Shown in pieces: positions 31,420 to 40,747 of a DNA stretch of 64,000 nt. The stretch is from positions 126,321 through 190,320 of the forward strand of contig NZ_CP046232.1 in NCBI RefSeq assembly GCF_012563325.1. The letters run 5' to 3'. The stretch is from Enterobacteriaceae endosymbiont of Plateumaris braccata (lineage in GTDB: Bacteria; Pseudomonadota; Gammaproteobacteria; Enterobacterales; Enterobacteriaceae). The stretch's first letter is position 1. Every line of letters begins with the position of its first letter. The notes under the pieces were generated by a model. That model saw only the letters and a program-made list of their open reading frames with translations, made no database searches and was not told the origin of the DNA. The position numbers and the translations under genes were made by a program.

Positions 31420-32883
31420 ATGATAAATAAAAAATTTTCTAAAAAAACAGATTATATAACACCTAAAATGGATAATATTCACAATATTCACTTTATTGGA
31501 ATTGGTGGTTTTGGTATGGGTGGTATAGCTTATATTTTAGTTAAACAAGGATATAAAATAAGCGGATCAGATATAATCTCTAATGAAATTACAAATAGTT
31601 TAATTTCTTTAGGAGTAAAAATATATTTTCAACATAATGCTAAAAATATTAATAATACCAATGTTGTTGTAGTTTCTTCAGCAATAAAAGATAATAATCC
31701 AGAAATAATTGCGGCTAAAAAAAATAATATTATTATAATTAGTAGAGCTAAAATGTTATCTGAAATAATGAGATTTTATTATAGTATAACAATCACAGGT
31801 AGTCATGGTAAAACTACTACTACTGCAATGATATATTACATATACTCATTATTAGGATTTGATCCAACATTCATTAATGGAGGAATTTTAAAAAAATCAT
31901 CATTATATGCTCATTTAGGAAAAAGTAAATATTTCATAGCAGAAGCAGATGAAAGTGATGCTTCTTTTTTAAATTTAAGACCTATAATTAATGTAATTAC
32001 TAATATTGAAGATGAACATTTAGAATATTATCAATATAATATTGAAATATTAAAAAAAAATTTTTTAAATTATTTAAAAAATATACCTTTTTATGGTTGT
32101 ATAATTATTTGTATTGATAATCTTGCTATTAGAGATTTATTAAAAAATAATTTAATACATAATAATATTATTACTTATGGTTTTAGTAAAGATGCTGATA
32201 TAAAAATATATAATTATCAACAATGTAATTTAAAAAGTAAATTTAATTTGTTAAAAGTAAAAGAAAATATATCTTTAGAAGTAAGTTTAAATTTACCAGG
32301 TAAACATAATGTTTTAAATGCTACTGCAGCTTTTGCTGTATCTTCTTATACAGGAATGAATTATAAAAACATATTAAAAGCATTAGAAAATTTTTCAGGT
32401 ATAAAAAGAAGATTTGATATTTTAGGTACTTTTGAATATAAAAAAAATAATTTAATAAATAATATTACACTTATTGAAGATTATGGACATCATCCAACAG
32501 AAATAAATGTAACAATTAATACAGTACGCGAAATTTGGCCACAAAAAAAAATTATAATGATATTCCAACCACATCGATATTCTAGAACTGCAAATTTATT
32601 AAATAAATTTATTAAAACATTATCTACTGTTGATGTATTATTTATATTAAATGTATATTCTGCAGGAGAAGATTATATCTCAGGTGGAGATAGTATTTCT
32701 TTATATAAAGGTATTAAAAATTATGGAAAAATTAATCCAATTTTTGGTTTAGGAAAAAATTATCATGAAATAATTATAAATTTATATTCAAAATTTACTA
32801 AAAATGATATACTATTAATTCAAGGAGCTGGAGATATTAATAAAATATCATCACTATTAGTGAAAAAAAAATTTAAATTATAA
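31420..32883 (+). CDS. murC: MurC, UDP-MurNAc-L-alanine ligase
   Basis: MurC adds the first amino acid of the stem peptide. The product has 487 aa (E. coli 491). It begins with the nucleotide-fold motif HFIGIGGFGMGGIAYIL near residue 24, then ATP loop TITGSHGKTTTTAM near 126, EADESDASFL, NIEDEHLEYY, PGKHNVLNATAA, the ligase arginine in GIKRRFDIL and EDYGHHPTEI. All key residues seen in the other Mur ligases are retained here, unlike MurD. Confidence 0.97.
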   Translation: MINKKFSKKTDYITPKMDNIHNIHFIGIGGFGMGGIAYILVKQGYKISGSDIISNEITNSLISLGVKIYFQHNAKNINNTNVVVVSSAIKDNNPEIIAAKKNNIIIISRAKMLSEIMRFYYSITITGSHGKTTTTAMIYYIYSLLGFDPTFINGGILKKSSLYAHLGKSKYFIAEADESDASFLNLRPIINVITNIEDEHLEYYQYNIEILKKNFLNYLKNIPFYGCIIICIDNLAIRDLLKNNLIHNNIITYGFSKDADIKIYNYQQCNLKSKFNLLKVKENISLEVSLNLPGKHNVLNATAAFAVSSYTGMNYKNILKALENFSGIKRRFDILGTFEYKKNNLINNITLIEDYGHHPTEINVTINTVREIWPQKKIIMIFQPHRYSRTANLLNKFIKTLSTVDVLFILNVYSAGEDYISGGDSISLYKGIKNYGKINPIFGLGKNYHEIIINLYSKFTKNDILLIQGAGDINKISSLLVKKKFKL

Positions 32884-32926
32884 TTTATATTATAAGATTT
32901 AAATATTTTTTATAAAAAATTTATAT

Positions 32927-33847
32927 ATGTCTAATAAAATAGCTGTTTTATATGGTGGTAATTCACCAGAAAGAGAAATATCTTTAATTTCAGGTAATAC
33001 AATATTAAACGCATTAAAAAAAATGGGTATTGAAGCTTATGGATTAGATATTAGAGATTTCCCACTATTTTTATTAAAAAAAAAGAAATTTAAAAAAATC
33101 TTTATTGCTTTACATGGTGAAGGTGGAGAAGATGGTAGTATACAAACTATATTAGAATATTTAAATATTCCTTATACTGGTAGTAAATCATTTGCTTCTT
33201 CTATAACCTTTAATAAATTTATTGCAAAAACTTTATGGAAAGAATATGGTTTACCTGTTTATCCTCATGTTTTTTTAAGAAAAATAGATTTTATAAAAAA
33301 AAATTACTTAGAAATTAAAAAAAATATTTTAAAATTAAATTTTCCTGTATGTGTAAAACCTAATTCTACTGGATCAAGTTTAGGTATTTCAAAAATAAAC
33401 AATGTTAATTATTTATTAGATGCTATAAAAAAAGCTTTTGTATATAGTAATAATATATTAATTGAAAAATATATTGAAGGTATAGAATATACAGTTGGTA
33501 TATTGGGTAATAAAACATTACCATCAATTAAAATTAAATCATTTTATTCATTTTATAATTATGAAGCAAAATATATTGATAAAAATACTCAATATTTTTG
33601 TCCTAGTGGATTAAATCAGTATAAAGAAAAAGAATTATCTGAATTGGCTATGAAAGCATGGAATGTACTAGAATGTAGTGGTTGGGGAAGAGTAGATATA
33701 ATTTTAGATAAAAAAAATAATTTTCAATTACTAGAAATAAATACTTGTCCTGGAATGACCCCTAATAGTTTATTTCCAATGGCTGCAAAAAAAGCTGGTT
33801 TATCTTTTTGTGATGTTATTGATGAAATATTGTTTTTAGCTAAATAA
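32927..33847 (+). CDS. ddlB: DdlB, D-alanine-D-alanine ligase
   Basis: DdlB makes the D-Ala-D-Ala dipeptide used by MurF. The product has 306 aa, as in E. coli DdlB. ATP-grasp features: YGGNSPEREISLISG near the N-terminus, HGEGGEDGSIQ near 63, VKPNSTGSSLG near 145, EKYIEGIEYTVG, and the magnesium-binding EINTCPGMTPNS near 270. In relatives ftsQ, ftsA, ftsZ and lpxC follow; here the next gene is a convergent DciA-like gene 38 bases away. Confidence 0.97.
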   Translation: MSNKIAVLYGGNSPEREISLISGNTILNALKKMGIEAYGLDIRDFPLFLLKKKKFKKIFIALHGEGGEDGSIQTILEYLNIPYTGSKSFASSITFNKFIAKTLWKEYGLPVYPHVFLRKIDFIKKNYLEIKKNILKLNFPVCVKPNSTGSSLGISKINNVNYLLDAIKKAFVYSNNILIEKYIEGIEYTVGILGNKTLPSIKIKSFYSFYNYEAKYIDKNTQYFCPSGLNQYKEKELSELAMKAWNVLECSGWGRVDIILDKKNNFQLLEINTCPGMTPNSLFPMAAKKAGLSFCDVIDEILFLAK

Positions 33848-33885
33848 TTTTTTTATTATATTATAATGCAAAATTTATATTTTAA

Positions 33886-34365
33886 TTAGTTTAAATTAGC
33901 TAAAGATGCTAATTGTTCTATGATATAACGTAATTTTATAGGACTTTTTTTAGCTAAATTAAGTAATTTTATAGCACTATTTTTACTTAAAATATTTTGT
34001 TTAAATAAATATTTATTATGAGTAGTATTATTACTTGTTAATAACGTTGGATTAATTTTAATATTTATATTTTTTAAAGAAGGTAAAATATTTTTTTTTA
34101 AAAGTGATATAATATTTTGTTTTACATATAAAAATCTCATCATAGAACTAGAATTATTTGTTTCTATAATTAAAATATTGTTTACAAAACTTTTTGCATT
34201 ATACCAATTATGTAATTTTTTTGGAAAATAATTTTTAATTATTTGATTGATTTTGTTTAGAATATTTATATGTAATTTTAATTTTATAAATATTTTTGAA
34301 TAATATGAATAATTATGTCTATTATAAAATATTTTTTTAATTGAAAGTAATTTATTATTACGCAT
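33886..34365 (-). CDS. DciA/DUF721-family protein, putative replicative helicase loader
   Basis: The 159-aa product is lysine- and asparagine-rich. Its middle part, about residues 50-105, with HNWYNAKSFVNNILIIETN followed by MMRFLYVKQNIISLL and LPSLKNINIKINP, fits the DUF721 domain. The position supports this: Yersinia- and Pseudomonas-type genomes carry a DUF721 gene next to and divergent from secA, as here. DciA proteins help load DnaB helicase; E. coli lacks it and uses DnaC. No Zn-ribbon cysteines are present, consistent with the short form. Family assignment is by pattern and synteny; loading activity in this organism is inference. Confidence 0.72.
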   Translation of the reverse strand: MRNNKLLSIKKIFYNRHNYSYYSKIFIKLKLHINILNKINQIIKNYFPKKLHNWYNAKSFVNNILIIETNNSSSMMRFLYVKQNIISLLKKNILPSLKNINIKINPTLLTSNNTTHNKYLFKQNILSKNSAIKLLNLAKKSPIKLRYIIEQLASLANLN

Positions 34366-34475
34366 AAAAATATTTATCCTTTTAATATAATTAATTTAAA
34401 TAATTATTTAATAGTTTAAATTAATAATTTTACACTTTTTAAATATCATCATAAATTTTATTTAAGAGTATATAT

Positions 34476-37217
34476 ATGTTAAAAAATTTTTTATCAAAAA
34501 TTTTTGGTAGTCATAATGATCATGTTTTACGCCGTATAAAAAAAATAGTCAACTATATAAATAGTTTGGAAAAAAATTTTGAAAAATTAACTGATCTAGA
34601 ATTAAAAAATAAAACTTTTTTATTTAAAAAAAAAATAAAAGAAAATATTACATTAGAAAATATTTTACCAGAAGCTTTTGCAGTAGTTAGAGAAGCAAGT
34701 AAAAGATTATTTGGTATGAGACATTTTGATGTCCAGTTAATAGGAGGAATAGTATTAAACAATAATTGTGTTGCTGAAATGCGCACAGGTGAAGGAAAAA
34801 CTTTAACAGCAACATTACCAGCTTATCTTAATGCTTTGACCGGTAATAATGTTCATATTGTTACTGTAAATGATTATTTAGCTAAACGTGACGCAGAAAA
34901 TAATAAAATATTATTTGAATTTTTAGGATTAACTGTTGGTGTTAATTTATCAGGAATGTCACCTAGTGAAAAAAAAATATCTTATTTAGCCGATATTACT
35001 TATGGTACAAACAATGAATTTGGGTTTGATTTTTTAAGAGATAATATGGTTTTTCATTATTCGGACAAAGTACAAAGAAATTTATACTATGCTATAATAG
35101 ATGAAGTTGATTCTATTCTTATAGATGAAGCAAGAACTCCATTAATAATATCTGGTCCTACTGAAGATAATTCAAAATTATATATTCAAATTAACAAAAT
35201 TATTCCAAAATTAATATATCAAGAAAAAGAAAATTCTAACCTTTCTAAAGGTGAAGGACATTACTTTATAGATGAAAAATCACGTCAAGCATATTTAACA
35301 GAAAATGGATTAATTTATATAGAAAAAATTTTAGTAGAAAAAAAAATTATAAAGAAAGAAGAATCACTATATTCTAATTCTAATATTATTATTATGCATC
35401 ATATTATTGCTGGTTTAAGAGCTCATAAATTATTTAAGAAAAATATTGATTATATTGTAAAAAATAATCAAATTATTATAGTAGATGAACACACAGGACG
35501 TATTATGCAAGGACGAAGATGGTCAGATGGATTACATCAAGCTATAGAAGCAAAAGAAAATGTAAAAATTAATAGTGAAAATCAAACTTTAGCTTCTATT
35601 ACATTTCAAAATTATTTTAGGTTATATAAAAAGTTATCAGGAATGACAGGTACTGCTAATACGGAAGCATTTGAATTTAAAGAAATTTATAAATTAGATA
35701 CTATTGTTATTCCTACTAATAAACCAATGATAAGAGAAGATTTATCTGATTTAGTATATATTACTGAAAAAGAAAAAATTAAAGCTATTATAAATGATAT
35801 AAAAAATAAATATTATAAAGGTCAACCAGTATTAGTTGGTACCATTTCAATAGAAAAATCAGAATTAATTTCAAAAAAATTAACTTTAATGGGTATTAAA
35901 CATAATGTTTTAAATGCAAAATTACATTTGAAAGAAGCTGAAATTATATCTCAAGCAGGTAAAAAAAATGCTGTTACTATTGCTACTAATATGGCAGGAA
36001 GAGGTACAGATATTGTTTTAGGTGGTAATATTCAATTAAAATTAGATAATAAATTAAGTGAAGATCAAATACAAAATATAAAGTTGTCTTGGTTAAAAGA
36101 ACATAATGAAGTTTTATTATTAGGAGGATTACATGTTATCGGTACTGAACGTCATGAATCTAGAAGAATTGATAATCAATTAAGAGGACGTTCTGGACGT
36201 CAAGGTGATTGTGGTTCTTCAAGATTTTATTTATCTATGGAAGATTCATTAATGCGTATTTTTGCTCCAGATAAAATATCAAAAATTATGTATAAATTTG
36301 GTATGAAAGAAAATGAATCTATTGAACATCCATGGATAACTAAAGCTATAGCTAGAGCACAAGAAAAAGTAGAAAATTATAATTTTGATATACGTAAACA
36401 ATTATTAGAATATGATAATATAGCTAATGATCAGCGTTTAGCTATATATAAACAAAGAAATAAATTATTACAAACTATTAATGTTTATAAAATTATAAAA
36501 CAATTTAGAATTGATGTATTTACAAAAATTATAGATAAATGTATAAAATCTAATTTTTTTTCAGAAGATGAATGGAATTTAATAAAATTAGATAATTTTT
36601 TTAAAAAAAAATTTCATATATATTTACCTATTAATAAATTATTACAAGTTTCTGAAAAGAATAATGTAAAAACTATTAATAAGAAAAATTTCTTAAAAAA
36701 AATAATTGAGTTTTCTGAGCAAGAATATAATAAAAAAGAAATAATATTAGGTAATGATATTATACGTAATTTTGAAAAAAATATAATGCTTCAATTATTA
36801 GACAGTTTATGGAAAGAACATCTTTCTGCTATGGATTATTTAAGAGAAGGAATTCATTTAAGAGGATATGCACAAAAAGATCCTAAACAAGAATATAAAA
36901 TTGAATCTTTTCATATGTTTCGTTCAATGATAGATTTATTAAAAAAAGAAATTATTATTATAATAAGTCAAATATCAATCAGTTTACCAGAAAAAAATAG
37001 AATTAAATCTTCAATACAATTAAAAAATTTTAGAAATAAAAATAACGAAAAAATTATAAATAGTTTAAATCTTTCTCAAGAAGATTATCGTTATTTTATA
37101 GATAAAAAAAAACAAAATAATAATATTTATTCGTTAAAAAAAATTGGTAGAAATGATTTATGTCCATGTTCTTCGAAAAAAAAATATAAATTTTGTCATG
37201 GAAAATTAAATAGTTAA
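34476..37217 (+). CDS. secA: SecA, preprotein translocase ATPase
   Basis: SecA drives unfolded preproteins through SecYEG. The product has 913 aa (E. coli 901). It shows Walker [12 protein letters not shown] near residue 102, [16 protein letters not shown], Walker [16 protein letters not shown] near 205, [11 protein letters not shown] and [11 protein letters not shown] in the second ATPase lobe, and a C-terminal zinc motif [15 protein letters not shown] that binds SecB. The secM arrest-peptide gene found upstream in E. coli is absent. The transcript probably ends in the 58-base palindrome just after the stop. Confidence 0.98.
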   Translation: MLKNFLSKIFGSHNDHVLRRIKKIVNYINSLEKNFEKLTDLELKNKTFLFKKKIKENITLENILPEAFAVVREASKRLFGMRHFDVQLIGGIVLNNNCVAEMRTGEGKTLTATLPAYLNALTGNNVHIVTVNDYLAKRDAENNKILFEFLGLTVGVNLSGMSPSEKKISYLADITYGTNNEFGFDFLRDNMVFHYSDKVQRNLYYAIIDEVDSILIDEARTPLIISGPTEDNSKLYIQINKIIPKLIYQEKENSNLSKGEGHYFIDEKSRQAYLTENGLIYIEKILVEKKIIKKEESLYSNSNIIIMHHIIAGLRAHKLFKKNIDYIVKNNQIIIVDEHTGRIMQGRRWSDGLHQAIEAKENVKINSENQTLASITFQNYFRLYKKLSGMTGTANTEAFEFKEIYKLDTIVIPTNKPMIREDLSDLVYITEKEKIKAIINDIKNKYYKGQPVLVGTISIEKSELISKKLTLMGIKHNVLNAKLHLKEAEIISQAGKKNAVTIATNMAGRGTDIVLGGNIQLKLDNKLSEDQIQNIKLSWLKEHNEVLLLGGLHVIGTERHESRRIDNQLRGRSGRQGDCGSSRFYLSMEDSLMRIFAPDKISKIMYKFGMKENESIEHPWITKAIARAQEKVENYNFDIRKQLLEYDNIANDQRLAIYKQRNKLLQTINVYKIIKQFRIDVFTKIIDKCIKSNFFSEDEWNLIKLDNFFKKKFHIYLPINKLLQVSEKNNVKTINKKNFLKKIIEFSEQEYNKKEIILGNDIIRNFEKNIMLQLLDSLWKEHLSAMDYLREGIHLRGYAQKDPKQEYKIESFHMFRSMIDLLKKEIIIIISQISISLPEKNRIKSSIQLKNFRNKNNEKIINSLNLSQEDYRYFIDKKKQNNNIYSLKKIGRNDLCPCSSKKKYKFCHGKLNS

Positions 37218-37224
37218 CATTTAA

Positions 37225-37282
37225 AATTACAATAGAGGGTATAGAAAATAAAATTTTATTTTCTATACCCTCTATTGTAATT
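37225..37282. terminator. 58-base perfect palindrome, bidirectional terminator between secA and dnaJ
   Basis: Arms 37225-37253 and 37254-37282 are perfect reverse complements, 29 bases each, with no mismatch and no spacer (centre AAAATTTT). The arms include a GC-containing core, AGAGGGTATAG and its complement. It starts 8 bases after the secA stop and reaches the dnaJ stop codon; on the plus strand it is followed by AATTTTTT. As RNA it folds into a very stable hairpin for secA, and the same hairpin would form at the end of the dnaKJ transcript. Confidence 0.85.
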
Positions 37283-38387
37283 AATTTTTTAAATTATCAA
37301 AAAAAAGTTTTATATTTTTTATAAATTTTTTATATTTAGGAATATTTTTATAATTATTTGATTTAAAAAAAGTTTTTCCCAGATTATGTAACATTATTTT
37401 TTGTTTATCATTTAAATTTACTGGTGTTTCTACAATAATTTTACATAATAAATCTCCAATAAGATTATCTCTTATAGATTTAATCCCCTTATTACGTAAT
37501 CTAAATATTTTACCTGTTTGAGTTTCTGGAGGAATTTTAATTTTTACATATCCGTTTAATGTCGGAATATCTAAATTCCCACCTAATGCTGCTATAGAAA
37601 AATTAATAGGTAATTCACAAAACAAATTATTTTCCTCTCTTACAAAAAGAGGATGTTTTTTAATCCTTATTTCTATATATAAATCCCCAGAAGGGGCACC
37701 ATTATTACCTAAATCTCCTTCTCCATTCAATCTAATACGATCTCCAGTATTAATACCTGATGGAATTTTTATAGATAAAATTTTATATTTTTCTACTTTC
37801 CCTTTTCCTTTACATGTAATACATAATTTTTTTATTAAGGTACCTTTACCATTACAATTAGGACAAGTTTGTTGTACAGTAAAAAATCCTTGTCTCATTT
37901 GTATTTGTCCATGACCATTACAAGTATAACAATTCTGAAGAGAACCTTGAGCTCCAGTACCATTACAATTAGTACATTTTTTTAAAAATGGAATTTTTAT
38001 TTCTTTTATTGTTCCTTTAACTGCTTCTTCTAAAGAAATATTAATAGCATATTTTAAATCATTACCTTTATTAGATTTATAATTTCTTGAATTTCCAAAA
38101 ATATCTCCAAAAACATCTCCAAAAATATCACCAAAATCGGTTGTATTATTAATATTATCTTGTTCAAAAGCAGAATGTCCATATTGATCATAAGCAGATC
38201 TTTTTTGTTTATCACTTAAAATTTCATAAGCTTGTTTAATTTCTTTAAATTTATTTTCAGCTTCTTTTTTTCCTTGATTACGATCTGGATGAAATTTTAT
38301 AGCTAAACGTTTATAAGCTTGTTTAATTTCACGATCTTTTGCATTTTTAGCAACACCTAAAATTTCATAATAATCTTTTTCTGACAT
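37281..38387 (-). CDS. dnaJ: DnaJ, Hsp40 co-chaperone
   Basis: DnaJ delivers substrates to DnaK and stimulates its ATPase. The product has 368 aa (E. coli 376). The J-domain carries the essential HPD in KFHPDRNQG near residue 33; the Gly/Phe region is short and enriched in DIFGDVFGD repeats; four zinc-finger CxxCxGxG repeats follow at about 135-200 ([32 protein letters not shown]). It lies 139 bases after dnaK on the same strand, the E. coli operon order. Its stop codon is embedded in the 58-base palindrome. Confidence 0.98.
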   Translation of the reverse strand: MSEKDYYEILGVAKNAKDREIKQAYKRLAIKFHPDRNQGKKEAENKFKEIKQAYEILSDKQKRSAYDQYGHSAFEQDNINNTTDFGDIFGDVFGDIFGNSRNYKSNKGNDLKYAINISLEEAVKGTIKEIKIPFLKKCTNCNGTGAQGSLQNCYTCNGHGQIQMRQGFFTVQQTCPNCNGKGTLIKKLCITCKGKGKVEKYKILSIKIPSGINTGDRIRLNGEGDLGNNGAPSGDLYIEIRIKKHPLFVREENNLFCELPINFSIAALGGNLDIPTLNGYVKIKIPPETQTGKIFRLRNKGIKSIRDNLIGDLLCKIIVETPVNLNDKQKIMLHNLGKTFFKSNNYKNIPKYKKFIKNIKLFFDNLKN

Positions 38388-38526
38388 AATATATTACTAC
38401 CTTTCCTAATCTTATAATTTTAATACCGTTTATATATTAAAAATAAAATTTATTAATATAATAAATCGGTATTAATATAATTTCTATAATTAATTAGTGA
38501 AAATAATTTAATGATTGAGAAGGCAA

Positions 38527-40446
38527 TTATTTTTTATTATTTTTTACTTCTTCAAACTCAGCATCAACAACATTATTATTTTTATTTTTAGATTTACTAT
38601 TATTTTTATTATTATTCATTTTTTGTTGATTATTATTTTCCATAATATCTGAAATTTTACTAGATGCTTGAATTAATAATTGCATTTTTGTTTGAATGTC
38701 ATTTTTATCTTCTTTTTTTAATGATATGTTAAGTTGATCTATTGCATTTGTAATAAAAGATTTATCTTCTTTAGTAAGTTTATCACCAACTTCTACCATT
38801 TTTTTCTTTGTACTATGAATAAGTTGATCAGATTCATTACGTATTTTAATTAATTCTTCAAATCTAAGATCTGATTCTGCATTAGATTCTGCATCTCTTA
38901 TCATTTTTTCTACTTCTTTTTCATTTAAACCGGATGAAGCTTTTATTATAATTTTTTGTTCTTTGCCACTTTTTTTATCTTTTGCAGATACATGTAATAT
39001 TCCATCAGCATCTATATCAAAAGTAACTTCTATTTGTGGAATACCACGAGGTGCAGGACTAATACCATCTAAATTAAATTGTCCTAAAGATTTGTTATCA
39101 TTTGCTCTTTTACGTTCTCCTTGAACAACATGAATAGTAACAGCAGATTGATTATCTTCAGCAGTTGAAAAAATTTGACTATGTTTTGTAGGAATAGTAG
39201 TATTTTTATTAATTAAAGGAGTCATAATACCTCCTATTGTTTCTATTCCTAATGATAAAGGAGTAACATCTAATAATAATACATCTTTTACATCACCAGC
39301 TAATACACCACCTTGAACAGCAGCTCCAATAGCAACTGCTTCATCAGGATTAACATCTTTTCTAGGATCTTTACCAAAAAATTCAGCAACTTTTTTTTGA
39401 ACCATAGGCATTCTTGTTTGTCCACCTACTAAAATTACATCATTAATATCAGAAATAGATAAATGTGCATCTTTTAAAGCCATTTTCAATGGATCTATTG
39501 ATTTATTTATTAAATCTTCAACTAAAGATTCTAATTTTGCTCTTGTCACTTTGATATTTAAATGTTTAGGACCCGAAGAATCTGCAGTAATATATGGTAA
39601 GTTAACATCTGTTTGTTGAGTTGATGATAATTCAATTTTTGCTTTTTCTGCAGTTTCTTTTAAACGTTGCATTGCTAATGGATCATTAGTCAAATCAACT
39701 CCTTGATCTTTTTTAAATTCTGATACTAAATAATTAATTAAACGACTATCAAAATCTTCTCCTCCTAAATGAGTATCACCATTTGTTGCTAATACTTCAA
39801 AAGTTTTTTCTCCATCAACTTCATCTATTTCAATAATTGAAATATCAAATGTACCACCACCTAAATCATATACTGCAATAGTATGATTACCTTTTCCTTT
39901 ATCTAATCCATAGGCTAAAGCTGCAGCTGTTGGTTCATTAATAATACGTTTTACTTCTAATCCCGCTATACGACCTGCATCTTTAGTAGCTTGTCTTTGA
40001 GCATCATTAAAATAAGCAGGAACTGTAATTACAGCTTCACTAACTTTAGTGCCTAAAAAATCTTCTGCAGTTTTTTTCATTTTTTTTAATACTTCAGCAG
40101 ATATTTGTGGTGGTGCTATTTTTTTTCCTTTAACATGTAACCATGCATCACCATTATTAGATTCAACAATCTTATAAGGCATAATTTTTATATCACGTTG
40201 TACTTCTTCATCTTGAAAACGACGGCCAATAAGTCTCTTAATTGCAAAAAGAGTATTTTGTGGATTAGTAATAGCCTGACGTTTAGCTGGTTGACCTACT
40301 AAAATTTCACCATCTTTAGTATAAGCAATAATAGAAGGAGTAGTTCTATCACCTTCTGCATTTTCTAGTACACGAGCTTTTGTCCCATCTATTATAGCAA
40401 CACAAGAATTAGTTGTACCTAAATCGATACCAATTATTTTACCCAT
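38527..40446 (-). CDS. dnaK: DnaK, Hsp70 chaperone
   Basis: DnaK is the ATP-driven folding chaperone. The product has 639 aa (E. coli 638) and is one of the best conserved proteins of the window: [11 protein letters not shown] near the N-terminus, [16 protein letters not shown] near 190, [11 protein letters not shown] near 335, a [11 protein letters not shown] linker region, and the C-terminal [12 protein letters not shown]. The far C-terminus before that motif has become asparagine/lysine rich. Upstream is a clear sigma-32 promoter at 40546-40573 and a GGAG ribosome site, so heat-shock control appears to be kept. Confidence 0.99.
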   Translation of the reverse strand: MGKIIGIDLGTTNSCVAIIDGTKARVLENAEGDRTTPSIIAYTKDGEILVGQPAKRQAITNPQNTLFAIKRLIGRRFQDEEVQRDIKIMPYKIVESNNGDAWLHVKGKKIAPPQISAEVLKKMKKTAEDFLGTKVSEAVITVPAYFNDAQRQATKDAGRIAGLEVKRIINEPTAAALAYGLDKGKGNHTIAVYDLGGGTFDISIIEIDEVDGEKTFEVLATNGDTHLGGEDFDSRLINYLVSEFKKDQGVDLTNDPLAMQRLKETAEKAKIELSSTQQTDVNLPYITADSSGPKHLNIKVTRAKLESLVEDLINKSIDPLKMALKDAHLSISDINDVILVGGQTRMPMVQKKVAEFFGKDPRKDVNPDEAVAIGAAVQGGVLAGDVKDVLLLDVTPLSLGIETIGGIMTPLINKNTTIPTKHSQIFSTAEDNQSAVTIHVVQGERKRANDNKSLGQFNLDGISPAPRGIPQIEVTFDIDADGILHVSAKDKKSGKEQKIIIKASSGLNEKEVEKMIRDAESNAESDLRFEELIKIRNESDQLIHSTKKKMVEVGDKLTKEDKSFITNAIDQLNISLKKEDKNDIQTKMQLLIQASSKISDIMENNNQQKMNNNKNNSKSKNKNNNVVDAEFEEVKNNKK

Positions 40447-40747
40447 TCAAATAGTACTCCTCTATAAAATATTATTTAATTATATAAATCATTTAATAAA
40501 TTTAACATGATATATTTTTAAAAATCATAATCCTTGATGAAAGGAAAATGGGGACTCATCTCAAAGCATCAAGTCTAAATGTAAAATTTATTTTAAATTT
40601 GATTTAAAATAAATATTTAAATTAATTTATATATTAAATATATTTTTGTATAATATAAAATTATATAGAAACAATTATTTTCACAATTTTATATTATATG
40701 TAATAATATAATAATTTAATTTGTTTTTGTAATATAATTGGAGAATA
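40447..40747. other. Divergent intergenic region dnaK/pepA
   Basis: A 301-base spacer. The dnaK side has the sigma-32 promoter and a roughly 90-base untranslated leader; the pepA side is A+T with a GGAG ribosome site at 40740-40743. No other gene or RNA is visible. Confidence 0.6.
40546..40573 (-). promoter_or_regulatory. sigma-32 heat-shock promoter of dnaK-dnaJ
   Basis: Read on the minus strand: -35 CTTGAT at 40573-40568, a 14-base spacer, and -10 CCCCATTT at 40553-40546. Both elements and the spacing equal those of the E. coli dnaK P1 promoter (CTTGAT, 14 bases, CCCCATTT). The expected transcription start is near 40539, about 93 bases before the dnaK ATG. A four-C run is striking in this AT-rich spacer and indicates selection. 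Confidence 0.92.
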
